Below the pieces are notes generated by a model. The model was not told where the DNA came from. It ran no database searches and saw nothing but the letters and a program-made list of their open reading frames with translations. A stretch of DNA of 30,573 bases from Thiobacillus sp. (GTDB lineage Bacteria; Pseudomonadota; Gammaproteobacteria; Burkholderiales; Thiobacillaceae): positions 1 to 30,573 of the forward strand of contig JAABQU010000133.1 of the NCBI GenBank assembly GCA_011391285.1, given 5' to 3'. This document shows positions 1 to 8,474 of this stretch, one piece after another (the stretch's first letter is position 1; every line of letters begins with the position of its first letter). Both the position numbers and the translations under genes were made by a program.

Positions 1-1
1 C

Positions 2-2230
<2,229 letters not shown>

Positions 2231-2322
2231 ATCGATTGCAACGGTCAGCAGATCTTCTATGGATGAAGCGCTGATCGTTGCTACACTGAGCGAAGTGGCC
2301 GTATAACAAATTTGATCTCAGG

Positions 2323-2344
2323 GATGTGGCTCGAAGCCCACATC
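2323..2344. repeat. Short inverted repeat downstream of acnA
   Basis: GATGTGG and CCACATC form a 7-bp dyad around an 8-nt centre, 93 bases after the acnA stop and about 100 bases before the next gene. No T-run follows on either strand, so it is not a typical intrinsic terminator. It could be an operator for the cytochrome genes or part of a Rho-dependent end. No other signal stands out between 2231 and 2380. Confidence 0.35.
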
Positions 2345-2380
2345 GCCGAGGCCGACAAACAATAAAAATACCTTCAACTC

Positions 2381-2409
2381 TTGAATTAAGCCGGTTGATA
2401 CATTAGGAT
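2381..2409 (+). promoter_or_regulatory. Possible sigma-70-type promoter of the cytochrome pair
   Basis: TTGAAT (2381-2386) and TAGGAT (2404-2409) are separated by 17 bases and lie about 30 bases before the ATG at 2442. Each hexamer matches the consensus at about four of six positions, so this is only a suggestion. I looked for a sigma-54 -24/-12 element here and found none, although a sigma-54 activator gene lies just downstream. Confidence 0.3.
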
Positions 2410-2441
2410 TTTCTTAAATAATCATTAGACGGGAGCCAACC

Positions 2442-2816
2442 ATGATGAAACGCGCTGTTTTTCTCACCCTGTCCGCCCTCGCGGTTGTGACCCTGCAAAC
2501 CGGTTGTGGCGAAAAGGCCGTGACCTACCAGGCCGACGTCAAGCCCATCATCGATGCCAACTGCGTATCGTGTCATGTGCCAGGCGGTGCGGGCTATGAA
2601 AAGTCCGGTCTGCGCATGGACAGCTATGAAGCCCTGTTGAAGGGCACCAAGTTCGGTGCCGTGGTCATCCCTGGGTCCAGCGTCAGCAGCACCCTGTATC
2701 GTCTTGTATCCGGCCAGGCCGACCCCTCGATCCGGATGCCCCACGGCTCTGCCGGCTTGCCCGATGCGGACGTCGCAACTATCGCTGCCTGGATCGACCA
2801 GGGCGCAAAAAACTAA
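2442..2816 (+). CDS. Monohaem c-type cytochrome lipoprotein
   Basis: This 124-residue protein has an N-terminal lipoprotein signal: MMKR, a hydrophobic stretch, then the lipobox LQTGC with the lipidated Cys at about residue 22. It should therefore be membrane-anchored on the periplasmic side. A single haem c site, CVSCH, lies at residues 41-45 in the context YQADVKPIIDANC, which resembles the planctomycete-type cytochrome c domain. The C-terminal half (RMPHGSAGLPDADVATIAAWIDQGA) has the usual end helix of such domains, with a Met that could be the sixth iron ligand. The start is supported by GGGAG six bases upstream. The next gene follows after 22 bases, so they form a pair. A role in electron transfer linked to sulfur compounds is inferred from context only. 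Confidence 0.8.
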   Translation: MMKRAVFLTLSALAVVTLQTGCGEKAVTYQADVKPIIDANCVSCHVPGGAGYEKSGLRMDSYEALLKGTKFGAVVIPGSSVSSTLYRLVSGQADPSIRMPHGSAGLPDADVATIAAWIDQGAKN

Positions 2817-2838
2817 ATTCCCACCTGGAGAGCATTCA

Positions 2839-3618
2839 ATGAGCAATCGCGGCTTTTTCCATTTCAGTGCCCTGCCGATGTCGACGCGCATGGTCTACAC
2901 CATGACGCTACTGGTATTGGGTACAGGTTATCTGTTCGCCATGCTGCAGGTGTTTTTCAGCCACGCAGGGCTCGACGGCAACGACAAGAATATTTCCGCC
3001 CAGGACATTCGCATCGCCTACCACGGCAGCGAATCCGACACGCGCCTGGTGTCCGCGCTGAAGGGCCCGATGTCAGGCATGTTGCCGGAAACGGAACGGG
3101 CGACCATTTTCAAGTGGGTGGATTCGGGTGCCAAGCCTGAAGTCTATGAAAGCGACATCAAACCCATTATCGAAGAGCGCTGCATCGCCTGCCACGACGG
3201 CAGCAACCCGCACATCCCCCTCCTGACCAGCCAGGAAGAAGTGATGAAAGTGGTGGCCAGGGATACCGGGGCAACCATCCCGACACTGGTCCGCGTTTCA
3301 CACATCCACCTGTTCGGCATCACCTTCATTTTCTTCATCATCAGCAGCATCTTTACGCACGCCTACATGCGTCCGCTGTGGCTGAAATGCGTGATCATCA
3401 TTCTGCCCTTCCTGACCATCCTGACCGATATCTTCTCCTGGTACCTGACCAAATATATCCCTGGATTCGCCTGGTTCATCATCGGCAGCGGCGCCTTGAT
3501 GGGCATTTCGTTTACGGCACAGTGGGTCATCTCGATGTGGCAAATGTGGTTCTACACCCTGCCGGCCGATATCGAGGAATGCGGCGGCGCCTTGCCGGTG
3601 CTGGGGGGCAAGAAGTAA
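2839..3618 (+). CDS. Membrane protein with one periplasmic haem c site
   Basis: The start is the ATG at 2839, preceded by GGAGAG; the open frame extends further upstream but overlaps the previous gene in another frame. The 259-residue product has one N-terminal membrane helix (about 19-40), a periplasmic region with CIACH at 115-119, and three more helices (about 157-175, 183-203, 210-235). The haem region YESDIKPIIEERCIACH closely mirrors YQADVKPIIDANCVSCH of the preceding lipoprotein, so the two share a duplicated module. His155 and His157 at the start of helix 2 are possible extra ligands. It probably passes electrons between the lipoprotein cytochrome and the membrane, but I do not recognise a named family. 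The gene converges on the sigma-54 regulator gene. Confidence 0.75.
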   Translation: MSNRGFFHFSALPMSTRMVYTMTLLVLGTGYLFAMLQVFFSHAGLDGNDKNISAQDIRIAYHGSESDTRLVSALKGPMSGMLPETERATIFKWVDSGAKPEVYESDIKPIIEERCIACHDGSNPHIPLLTSQEEVMKVVARDTGATIPTLVRVSHIHLFGITFIFFIISSIFTHAYMRPLWLKCVIIILPFLTILTDIFSWYLTKYIPGFAWFIIGSGALMGISFTAQWVISMWQMWFYTLPADIEECGGALPVLGGKK

Positions 3619-3648
3619 AAGCGGAAGCGTTTCGACTTCAGAAGTACG

Positions 3649-3676
3649 AAACTGGCCGGGTTTACCCGGCCAGTTT
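3649..3676. terminator. Bidirectional terminator-like hairpin between convergent genes
   Basis: AAACTGGCCGGG (3649-3660) and CCCGGCCAGTTT (3665-3676) form a perfect 12-bp stem with a 4-nt loop. On the minus strand the stop codon of the sigma-54 regulator lies in the loop and its last codons (K-L-A-G) lie in the stem, so the hairpin doubles as coding sequence. Each arm ends in only three T residues, which is weak for a classical terminator, but the stem is strong and correctly placed for both converging genes. Confidence 0.7.
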
Positions 3677-4948
3677 GCGATACAGGGTCCGTTCGCTGAT
3701 ACCCAGTTGTTCGGCCAGCGACTTGCGGTCACCGCCATGGTGCGCCAGCGCCCATTGCAGATAACGCAGTTCCGCCTTCTCCAACGGCACAATGGCGTCC
3801 ACGCCAGGCATGCCTTCTGAGGCTGCGCCTGCCACTTCGGACGGCAGGTGCTCCGGCAGCAGGGTATCGCCGTCGGCCATCAGCACGGCCCGCTCGATGA
3901 CGTTGCGCAGTTCGCGAATATTCCCCGGAAAGTCATACGCCTGCAGCCTTACCTGCGCGGCCTCGCTGAGCGTGTAGGCACGCCCCGGTGCCAGTCGGGT
4001 GAGCAGGGTTTCGGCCAGCAGCGCGATATCCTCGCGCCGCTCGCGCAATGACGGCAGGTGAATTGGAAACACGCTCAGCCGGTAGTACAGATCGCGGCGA
4101 AAACTGCCCTGCTCGACCATGTCCTTGAGATCACGGTGGGTAGCAGCGATGAGGCGGAAGTCGGCCCGCAAGGTCTCGACCCCGCCCACCCGGCGGAACG
4201 TGCCGGTTTCCAGCAGGCGCAGCAACTTGACCTGCAGGCTCAGCGGAATGTCGCCGACCTCGTCCAGGAACAGCGTGCCGCCCGAAGCCGACTCGACCAG
4301 GCCTATCTTGCGCTGGTTGGCGCCGGTAAAGGCACCCTTCTCATAACCAAACAGTTCGCTCTCGAACAAGGTTTCGGTCAGCCCCGAGCATTCCACCACC
4401 ACGAACGGCCCCTGCTCGCGCCCGCTCTGCTGGTGGATGGCCTGCGCGACCAGTTCCTTGCCGGTGCCCGACTCACCCAGGAGCAGGGCCGTGGTACCGG
4501 AAGGCGCCACCCGCCGCACCATTTCGAGCATGCGGTTGAACGCCGGCGACTTGCCGACGAGGCCGCTCTCGGCCGGAAAGCTGCTGGCCTCGCGCACCGT
4601 CAGCATGCGCTCGACGAAGTATTCGATCCTGCCCGACGCGCCGATGATGGGGGTCAGTTCCACGTCCACATGTTCTTCGCCGCGCGGCGTGTGATGTAGG
4701 TGCAGAACCCGGTTGGGCTCGCCGCTGGCGCGGCTGGCGGCCAGCGGGCAGGATTCGCCGCATTCGTCGCAGGGACGACTGTAACCGTGCGACACCGCGT
4801 AGCAGGTCTGTCCGACCACGTCGCGCCCCCCCGCATAGTGGCGGCGATAGGCCGCGTTAGCCGCCAGGATGCGGTAATCGGCGTCCATCACGATCTGGGC
4901 ATCGGGATGGCTCTCGAGAAAGCTGATGAGTTCGTTGGTCGGCGACAT
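3662..4948 (-). CDS. fisR: Sigma-54-dependent activator, FisR-like sulfane-sulfur sensor
   Basis: A 428-residue enhancer-binding protein for sigma-54 RNA polymerase. An N-terminal PAS-like domain (about 10-115) is followed by an AAA+ domain: Walker A GESGTGKE at 158-165, the sigma-54-contacting GAFTGA at 205-210, and Walker [10 protein letters not shown] at about 225-233. A Fis-type helix-turn-helix ends the protein (405-426). The PAS domain holds Cys49, Cys60, Cys63 and Cys67. The 49-60-67 spacing (11 and 7) equals that of Cys53, Cys64 and Cys71 that I recall for FisR of Cupriavidus, which activates sqr-pdo in response to sulfane sulfur. I chose the ATG at 4948 (MSPTNEL, GGGTG upstream) over upstream frames because it starts just before the PAS domain. 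It is divergent from a perfect sigma-54 promoter. Family assignment is secure; the FisR role is inferred. Confidence 0.85.
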   Translation of the reverse strand: MSPTNELISFLESHPDAQIVMDADYRILAANAAYRRHYAGGRDVVGQTCYAVSHGYSRPCDECGESCPLAASRASGEPNRVLHLHHTPRGEEHVDVELTPIIGASGRIEYFVERMLTVREASSFPAESGLVGKSPAFNRMLEMVRRVAPSGTTALLLGESGTGKELVAQAIHQQSGREQGPFVVVECSGLTETLFESELFGYEKGAFTGANQRKIGLVESASGGTLFLDEVGDIPLSLQVKLLRLLETGTFRRVGGVETLRADFRLIAATHRDLKDMVEQGSFRRDLYYRLSVFPIHLPSLRERREDIALLAETLLTRLAPGRAYTLSEAAQVRLQAYDFPGNIRELRNVIERAVLMADGDTLLPEHLPSEVAGAASEGMPGVDAIVPLEKAELRYLQWALAHHGGDRKSLAEQLGISERTLYRKLAG

Positions 4949-4959
4949 CAATGCACACC

Positions 4960-5017
4960 CAGTCTGTCCTAATTGACATTGGATTATATTGATCTGTGCC
5001 ATTTTTGGCAGTCTGCC
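4960..5017. promoter_or_regulatory. Candidate upstream activator sites for the FisR-like regulator
   Basis: The sequence CAGTCTGYCC occurs twice, at 4960-4969 and 5009-5018, 49 bases apart. The second lies in the perfect dyad GGCAGTCTGCC (5007-5017). From the expected start of the sigma-54 transcript near 5122 these sit at about -110 and -157, the usual distance for enhancer sites of sigma-54 activators. They also lie directly upstream of the regulator's own gene, which would allow autoregulation. A second small dyad, AATCA-CC-TGATT, is at 5046-5057. Binding is inferred from position and symmetry. Confidence 0.45.
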
Positions 5018-5094
5018 CACCTTGCCCCGTCATGCGCTGGATTTTAATCACCTGATTTATATGATTTATTTTTATTCGCCACGCAACATCGATC

Positions 5095-5110
5095 TGGCAC
5101 GGGCATTGCA
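5095..5110 (+). promoter_or_regulatory. Sigma-54 (-24/-12) promoter
   Basis: TGGCACG (5095-5101), four bases, then TTGCA (5106-5110) match the sigma-54 consensus TGGCACG-N4-TTGCW at every specified base. Transcription should start near 5121-5122, about 65 bases before the ATG of the DUF2141 gene. It reads away from the gene for the sigma-54 activator, the usual arrangement of activator and target. Confidence 0.88.
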
Positions 5111-5186
5111 GATATCAGACAGCCATGACGCGATACCCGCCCCTCACCCCGAACGCCAACTCACCTGAACCCGACCCGAGAACCTC

Positions 5187-5600
5187 ATGCTGAATGCCTG
5201 CTACTTCGCGCTGCCCCTGATGCTGTGTCTACCCACCATCGAGGCTGCCACACTCACCGTCACCGTCGAGGGCGCACGGTCAGGCGGCGGCCCGGTCACC
5301 GTGCTGCTGTTCGATCGTGCCGACGGCTTCCCCAAAGAATCCCGCGCAGCCCGACGCCATGTCCTGCCGGACGGCCAATCCACGCTCGCACTCGACGACC
5401 TGGAGCCGGGCCAGTACGCCGTGATGGCTTACCATGACGAAGACGGCAACGGCGAACTCAACCGCTTCCTCGGCATGCTCCCGCAGGAAGGTTGGGGCCT
5501 GTCCAACAACCCGGCCGTCAGCGGCAAGCCCGCTTTCAAGGACGCCGCGGTGACGCTACCGGAATCCGGCACCTCACTCACCCTCAAGCTGAATTACTAG
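5187..5600 (+). CDS. DUF2141 family exported protein
   Basis: A 137-residue protein with an N-terminal signal peptide (hydrophobic from about residue 3, likely cut after IEAA near residue 21), so it is probably periplasmic. The rest fits the DUF2141 family: a beta-rich domain with VTVLLFDRADGFP, a central GQYAVMAYHDEDGNGELNRFLGMLP segment and EGWGLSNN. The family has no established function; the acidic DEDGNGE stretch could bind a cation. It is the first gene after the sigma-54 promoter, 37 bases before the SQR-like flavoprotein, so it should be expressed with it. The ribosome site is weak (GAG about eight bases upstream). Confidence 0.8.
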   Translation: MLNACYFALPLMLCLPTIEAATLTVTVEGARSGGGPVTVLLFDRADGFPKESRAARRHVLPDGQSTLALDDLEPGQYAVMAYHDEDGNGELNRFLGMLPQEGWGLSNNPAVSGKPAFKDAAVTLPESGTSLTLKLNY

Positions 5601-5637
5601 GCTGGGGACACCCTTCGTCATTCATCGGGAGTTCAAC

Positions 5638-6786
5638 ATGAGCACGCCGCACGTCGTCATCCTCGGATCCGGATTCGCCGCGCTCACCGCCGTGCGCGAA
5701 CTGCGAAAGCGCAACACGCAGGCCCGCATCACGCTCGTCGCCCCCAAGGCCGAACTGATGTACTACCCGAGCCTCATCTGGGTGCCGGCCGGCCTGCGAC
5801 GCGGCGAGGATCTCCGCATCGACGTGACGGGCTTTCTCGCCGAACATGGGGTCGCCTTCCATGCCGGCCGGGTGACCGGGCTGGCCGACGGCGGCCGCAC
5901 GGTGCTGACCGACAGCGGCAGCGTGTCGAACGATGCGCTGCTGATCGCCAGCGGCGGCCGCTTCCTCAAGGCGCTGCCCGGCATCGAGCACGCGCTGACG
6001 ATCTGCGAGGGCGCGCCCGCCGCCGAAGCGATCCGCGAGCGGCTGGCGACGCTGGACGGCGGCACGATCGCGTTCGGCTTCGGCACCAACCCGAAAGAGC
6101 AGAGCGCGATGCGCGGCGGGCCGATGTTCGAACTGCTGTTCGGCATCGACACCCTGCTGCGGCAACAAGGCCGGCGCGATCGCTTCCGACTGGTGTTCTT
6201 CAACGCCGCGAAGGAACCCGGTAAGCGCCTCGGCGACAAAGCCGTGGCCGGCCTGCTGCGCGAGATGCAGAAGCGCGGCATCGATACGCACCTCGGCCAC
6301 AAATTGCTTGGCTTCGAAGCAGACAAGGTGAAGACCGAAAGCGGCGACGTCTCCGCCGACCTCATCCTGTTCATGCCCGGCATGAGCGGCCCAGCCTGGG
6401 CGAGTGAAGCCGGCCTGCCGCGGTCCGACGGCGGCTTCTTCCAGGCCGACGCGCATTGCCAGGTGGCCGCTGCGGACAAGGTGTACGTGGCCGGCGATTC
6501 CGGCAGCTACCCGGGCCCTGACTGGCTGCCCAAGCAGGCGCACATCGCCGACCTGCAGGCCAGGGCCGCCGCCGAGAATCTGCTTCGCGCGCTCGATGGC
6601 CAGCCGCCCGTCGCACGCTTCAAGGTCGAGTTGATCTGCATCGTCGACACCCTCGACCGCGGCATCCTGGTCTATCGCGACGAGAAGCGCGCGTTGATCC
6701 TGCCGCCCTGTCGCCTGATGCACTGGGCCAAGCGCTTTTTCGAATGGCAGTACCTGCGGCCCTACCGCAAGGGCCGGCGCGCATGA
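5638..6786 (+). CDS. SQR-like FAD oxidoreductase lacking one catalytic cysteine
   Basis: A 382-residue flavoprotein of the sulfide:quinone reductase / flavocytochrome c sulfide dehydrogenase superfamily. The N-terminal FAD-binding site is GSGFAA at 10-15 and the second FAD contact is VYVAGDSGSYPG at 282-293. The C-terminal CIVDTLDRGILVY segment and the amphipathic end (FFEWQYLRPYRKGRR) resemble the quinone-side, membrane-associating part of SQR. Cysteines are at 123, 274, 334 and 358. Cys334 sits where one redox-active Cys of SQR is expected and Cys123 matches the third conserved Cys. The position of the other catalytic Cys (near 155-160, NPKEQSAMRGGPMFELL) holds none. It may therefore use a variant mechanism or another substrate. 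It sits in a sigma-54 operon controlled by a FisR-like protein, which supports a role in sulfide or polysulfide oxidation. The start follows GGGAG eight bases upstream. Confidence 0.82.
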   Translation: MSTPHVVILGSGFAALTAVRELRKRNTQARITLVAPKAELMYYPSLIWVPAGLRRGEDLRIDVTGFLAEHGVAFHAGRVTGLADGGRTVLTDSGSVSNDALLIASGGRFLKALPGIEHALTICEGAPAAEAIRERLATLDGGTIAFGFGTNPKEQSAMRGGPMFELLFGIDTLLRQQGRRDRFRLVFFNAAKEPGKRLGDKAVAGLLREMQKRGIDTHLGHKLLGFEADKVKTESGDVSADLILFMPGMSGPAWASEAGLPRSDGGFFQADAHCQVAAADKVYVAGDSGSYPGPDWLPKQAHIADLQARAAAENLLRALDGQPPVARFKVELICIVDTLDRGILVYRDEKRALILPPCRLMHWAKRFFEWQYLRPYRKGRRA

Positions 6787-6831
6787 GCCCGGATCAACTG
6801 ATGTCCACCAAATCTTTCTTGAGGCGATGCC

Positions 6832-7263
6832 ATGCAAGCACAACCGCACCCTGAACTGTTCCTGTACACGCGCATCGGCGGCGATGCCGCAATTCGCAAA
6901 CTCGTCGACCGCTTCTATGCCCTGATGGACGAACTGCCAGAGGCCTATGCCGCGCGCAAGATCCATCCGGCCGACCTGACCGAATCCGGCAACAAGCTGT
7001 TCGACTTTTTGTCCGGCTGGCTGGGCGGTCCTCAGCGCTACATCGAGAAGCATGGCCACCCCATGCTGCGGCGACGCCACCTTCCCTATTCGATCGGCCC
7101 CCAGGAGCGCGACGAATGGCTGCTGTGCATGCGGCTGGCGCTGGAGGAAACGGTGGCAGACGAATCCCTGCGAACCCTCCTGTACCAGCAGTTTTCCCAG
7201 TTGGGCGAACACATGCGCAACCGCGGCGGGGACACCCACGCGTGCGAGCACGAAGCCGCCTAG
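6832..7263 (+). CDS. Group II truncated haemoglobin
   Basis: A 143-residue 2-on-2 globin of the YjbI/trHbII type. Key positions are visible: a B10 tyrosine in DRFYALM (Tyr29), the proximal F8 histidine in GHPMLRRRHLPYSIG (His83), and the G8 tryptophan in ERDEWLLCM (Trp96), which marks group II. Such globins bind oxygen, NO or sulfide in the cytoplasm; the ligand here is not known. It is 45 bases after the SQR-like gene and on the same strand, so it probably belongs to the same sigma-54 unit. The C-terminus ends in a His/Cys-bearing tail (DTHACEHEAA) not typical of the core globin. A GAGG stretch precedes the ATG. Confidence 0.9.
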   Translation: MQAQPHPELFLYTRIGGDAAIRKLVDRFYALMDELPEAYAARKIHPADLTESGNKLFDFLSGWLGGPQRYIEKHGHPMLRRRHLPYSIGPQERDEWLLCMRLALEETVADESLRTLLYQQFSQLGEHMRNRGGDTHACEHEAA

Positions 7264-7287
7264 ACGCAGGGCTGACCCAGCCTAGAC

Positions 7288-7301
7288 TGGTAGGCCTACC
7301 A
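7288..7301. promoter_or_regulatory. Perfect 14-bp palindrome upstream of the ZIP gene
   Basis: TGGTAGGCCTACCA is fully self-complementary and lies 20 bases before the ATG at 7321, inside the 57-base gap after the haemoglobin gene. There is no loop and no T-run, so an operator is more likely than a terminator. The TGGT...ACCA ends recall GntR-type operators, but no regulator can be assigned. Confidence 0.45.
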
Positions 7302-7320
7302 AACGAAGACATAATCCACC

Positions 7321-8058
7321 ATGTTCCTGGCCATCGTCTTTGCTCTGCTGGGGAGCGCGGGTGCCCTTCTGGGAGCCGCGTTGCTGCTCGCATTCCCCGA
7401 CACAGTCCGCAACCGATTGCTGCCCTGCCTGGTGGCCTATGCGACCGGCACCCTGCTCGGCGCCGCCTTTCTCGGCATGATTCCCAAAGCCCTCGAATTG
7501 GCGCCTTCACTAGCCGTCACCGGCACGCTGCTCGCCGGCATCGTGGGATTCTTCCTGCTGGAAAAGCTGGTGCTGTGGCGGCATTGTCACGACAGCGGCT
7601 GCGAAATCCACGCCCATCAGGGCGGCAAGCTCATTCTGGTGGGTGACGCCTTCCACAATTTCGTCGACGGTGTAGTCATCGCCGCCGCCTTCCTCATTTC
7701 CGTTCCCATGGGCATTGCCACGGCGCTGGCAGTCATCGCTCACGAGATCCCGCAGGAACTGGGCGACTTCGCCATCCTGCTGGCGAGCGGGCTGAATAAA
7801 CTGAAAGCCTTCTCCTACAACCTGCTGTCGTCGCTCGCCACGCTGCCAGGCGTGCTGCTCGGCTGGTTCTGGCTGGACGAGGTCCGCGAGGCCATCCCCT
7901 TCATCCTGGCCGTATCGGCGGCCAGCTTCATCTATATCGCCGTGGCCGATCTGGTGCCGGCGCTGCACCAACGCACGGGTGCGAAAGCCACCGTGCTGCA
8001 AGTGGCCCTGATACTGGCGGGGATCGCCACCATCGCCTTCTTCCGGCTCGGTCATTAG
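7321..8058 (+). CDS. ZIP family metal transporter
   Basis: A 245-residue inner-membrane protein with about eight hydrophobic helices that belongs to the ZIP divalent-metal transporters. The two metal-binding helix motifs are present: HNFVDG at 112-117 in helix 4 and HEIPQELGDF at 141-150 in helix 5. The loop before helix 4 carries CHDSGCEIHAHQGG (about 89-102), a His/Cys patch that could bind zinc or another metal. The likely substrates are zinc or iron; specificity cannot be read from the sequence. It follows the haemoglobin gene by 57 bases, with a perfect palindrome between them, so it may be the last gene of the sigma-54 unit or be controlled separately. Confidence 0.9.
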   Translation: MFLAIVFALLGSAGALLGAALLLAFPDTVRNRLLPCLVAYATGTLLGAAFLGMIPKALELAPSLAVTGTLLAGIVGFFLLEKLVLWRHCHDSGCEIHAHQGGKLILVGDAFHNFVDGVVIAAAFLISVPMGIATALAVIAHEIPQELGDFAILLASGLNKLKAFSYNLLSSLATLPGVLLGWFWLDEVREAIPFILAVSAASFIYIAVADLVPALHQRTGAKATVLQVALILAGIATIAFFRLGH

Positions 8059-8066
8059 GAGGGAGC

Positions 8067-8147
8067 ATGACCAGCACCGATGAAAAAGGTCGCGGGAGCC
8101 TCCATCTCATCAAGACGCTGAAGGACCCGTCACCCGTTCAGGGTTGA
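8067..8147 (+). CDS. Short ORF with strong ribosome site, possible gene remnant
   Basis: Directly after the ZIP stop, AGGAGGGAGC leads into an ATG that opens a 26-codon frame (MTSTDEKGRGSLHLIKTLKD, then PSPVQG) ending in TGA. The ribosome site is the best in this part of the window, which suggests that a real gene once started here and was cut short. I do not recognise the peptide. After the TGA the same frame meets only TGA stops (8145-8147, 8277-8279) until the tRNA-Sec gene. That is notable beside selenocysteine genes but is probably chance in GC-rich DNA. Confidence 0.35.
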   Translation: MTSTDEKGRGSLHLIKTLKDPSPVQG

Positions 8148-8373
8148 TGCGCCTCGCCACGGTGCCAGCCGAAGACAATCGGCGCTTTGTCGATGCAAGC
8201 GCGAACCGCTGGCGCAGACACAGGACCCACCCATGAGTTGCGCCGAGCTTCGACCCATTGCCCGACTGTAGGGTCTTGAGCCCGAACCGTGCACCGGATG
8301 CAAGTCAATTGTGGAGGGCGGGATGCAGCCAAGGACGTCAGGCGGCCTTTTGGGACCGAAGTGGCAGGAAAAT
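8148..8373. other. Unassigned region flanking the 3' end of tRNA-Sec
   Basis: No convincing gene. A minus-strand frame (8138-8332) gives a 64-residue peptide with no recognised family. The region adjoins the 3' end of the tRNA-Sec gene, the side where integrases usually insert elements, so it may be an old integration or deletion scar. I found no second copy of the tRNA 3' end nearby that would mark an attachment site. Confidence 0.3.
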
Positions 8374-8469
8374 TGGCGGAAGAGAGCAGGAGTCGAACCT
8401 ACCAGGGACCGCATGGCGACCCCTCCCGGTTTTGAAGACCAGGCGCCCCACCGGGGAACGATCTCTTCC
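8374..8469 (-). tRNA. selC: Selenocysteine tRNA (anticodon TCA)
   Basis: The 96-base minus-strand gene has the long 8-bp acceptor stem of tRNA-Sec (GGAAGAGA with TCTCTTCC), discriminator G, and an encoded CCA at 8374-8376. The anticodon loop is CTTCAAA with anticodon TCA at 8433-8435, which reads UGA. The large variable arm lies between the anticodon arm and the T-loop sequence GGTTCGACTCC. Size and stem pattern agree with E. coli selC. It starts five bases after the selB stop codon and on the same strand, so it is probably cotranscribed with selA and selB and processed from that RNA. Confidence 0.96.
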
Positions 8470-8474
8470 GTGAT

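Noticed and set aside
2231..2441. A sigma-54 promoter before the cytochrome pair, expected because the activator gene is adjacent
   Set aside because: No GG-N10-GC element with adequate flanks was found on the plus strand.
5584..7251. A 555-codon open frame on the minus strand opposite the SQR-like and haemoglobin genes
   Set aside because: Antisense shadow of GC-rich coding DNA; the plus-strand products have clear family motifs and the antisense translation has none.
8067..8370. Selenoprotein read through TGA at 8145 and 8277 next to the sel genes
   Set aside because: The read-through peptide matches no selenoprotein I know, has no clear SECIS at the right distance, and TGA-only stops are common in GC-rich DNA. 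Kept only as a remote option in the scar finding.
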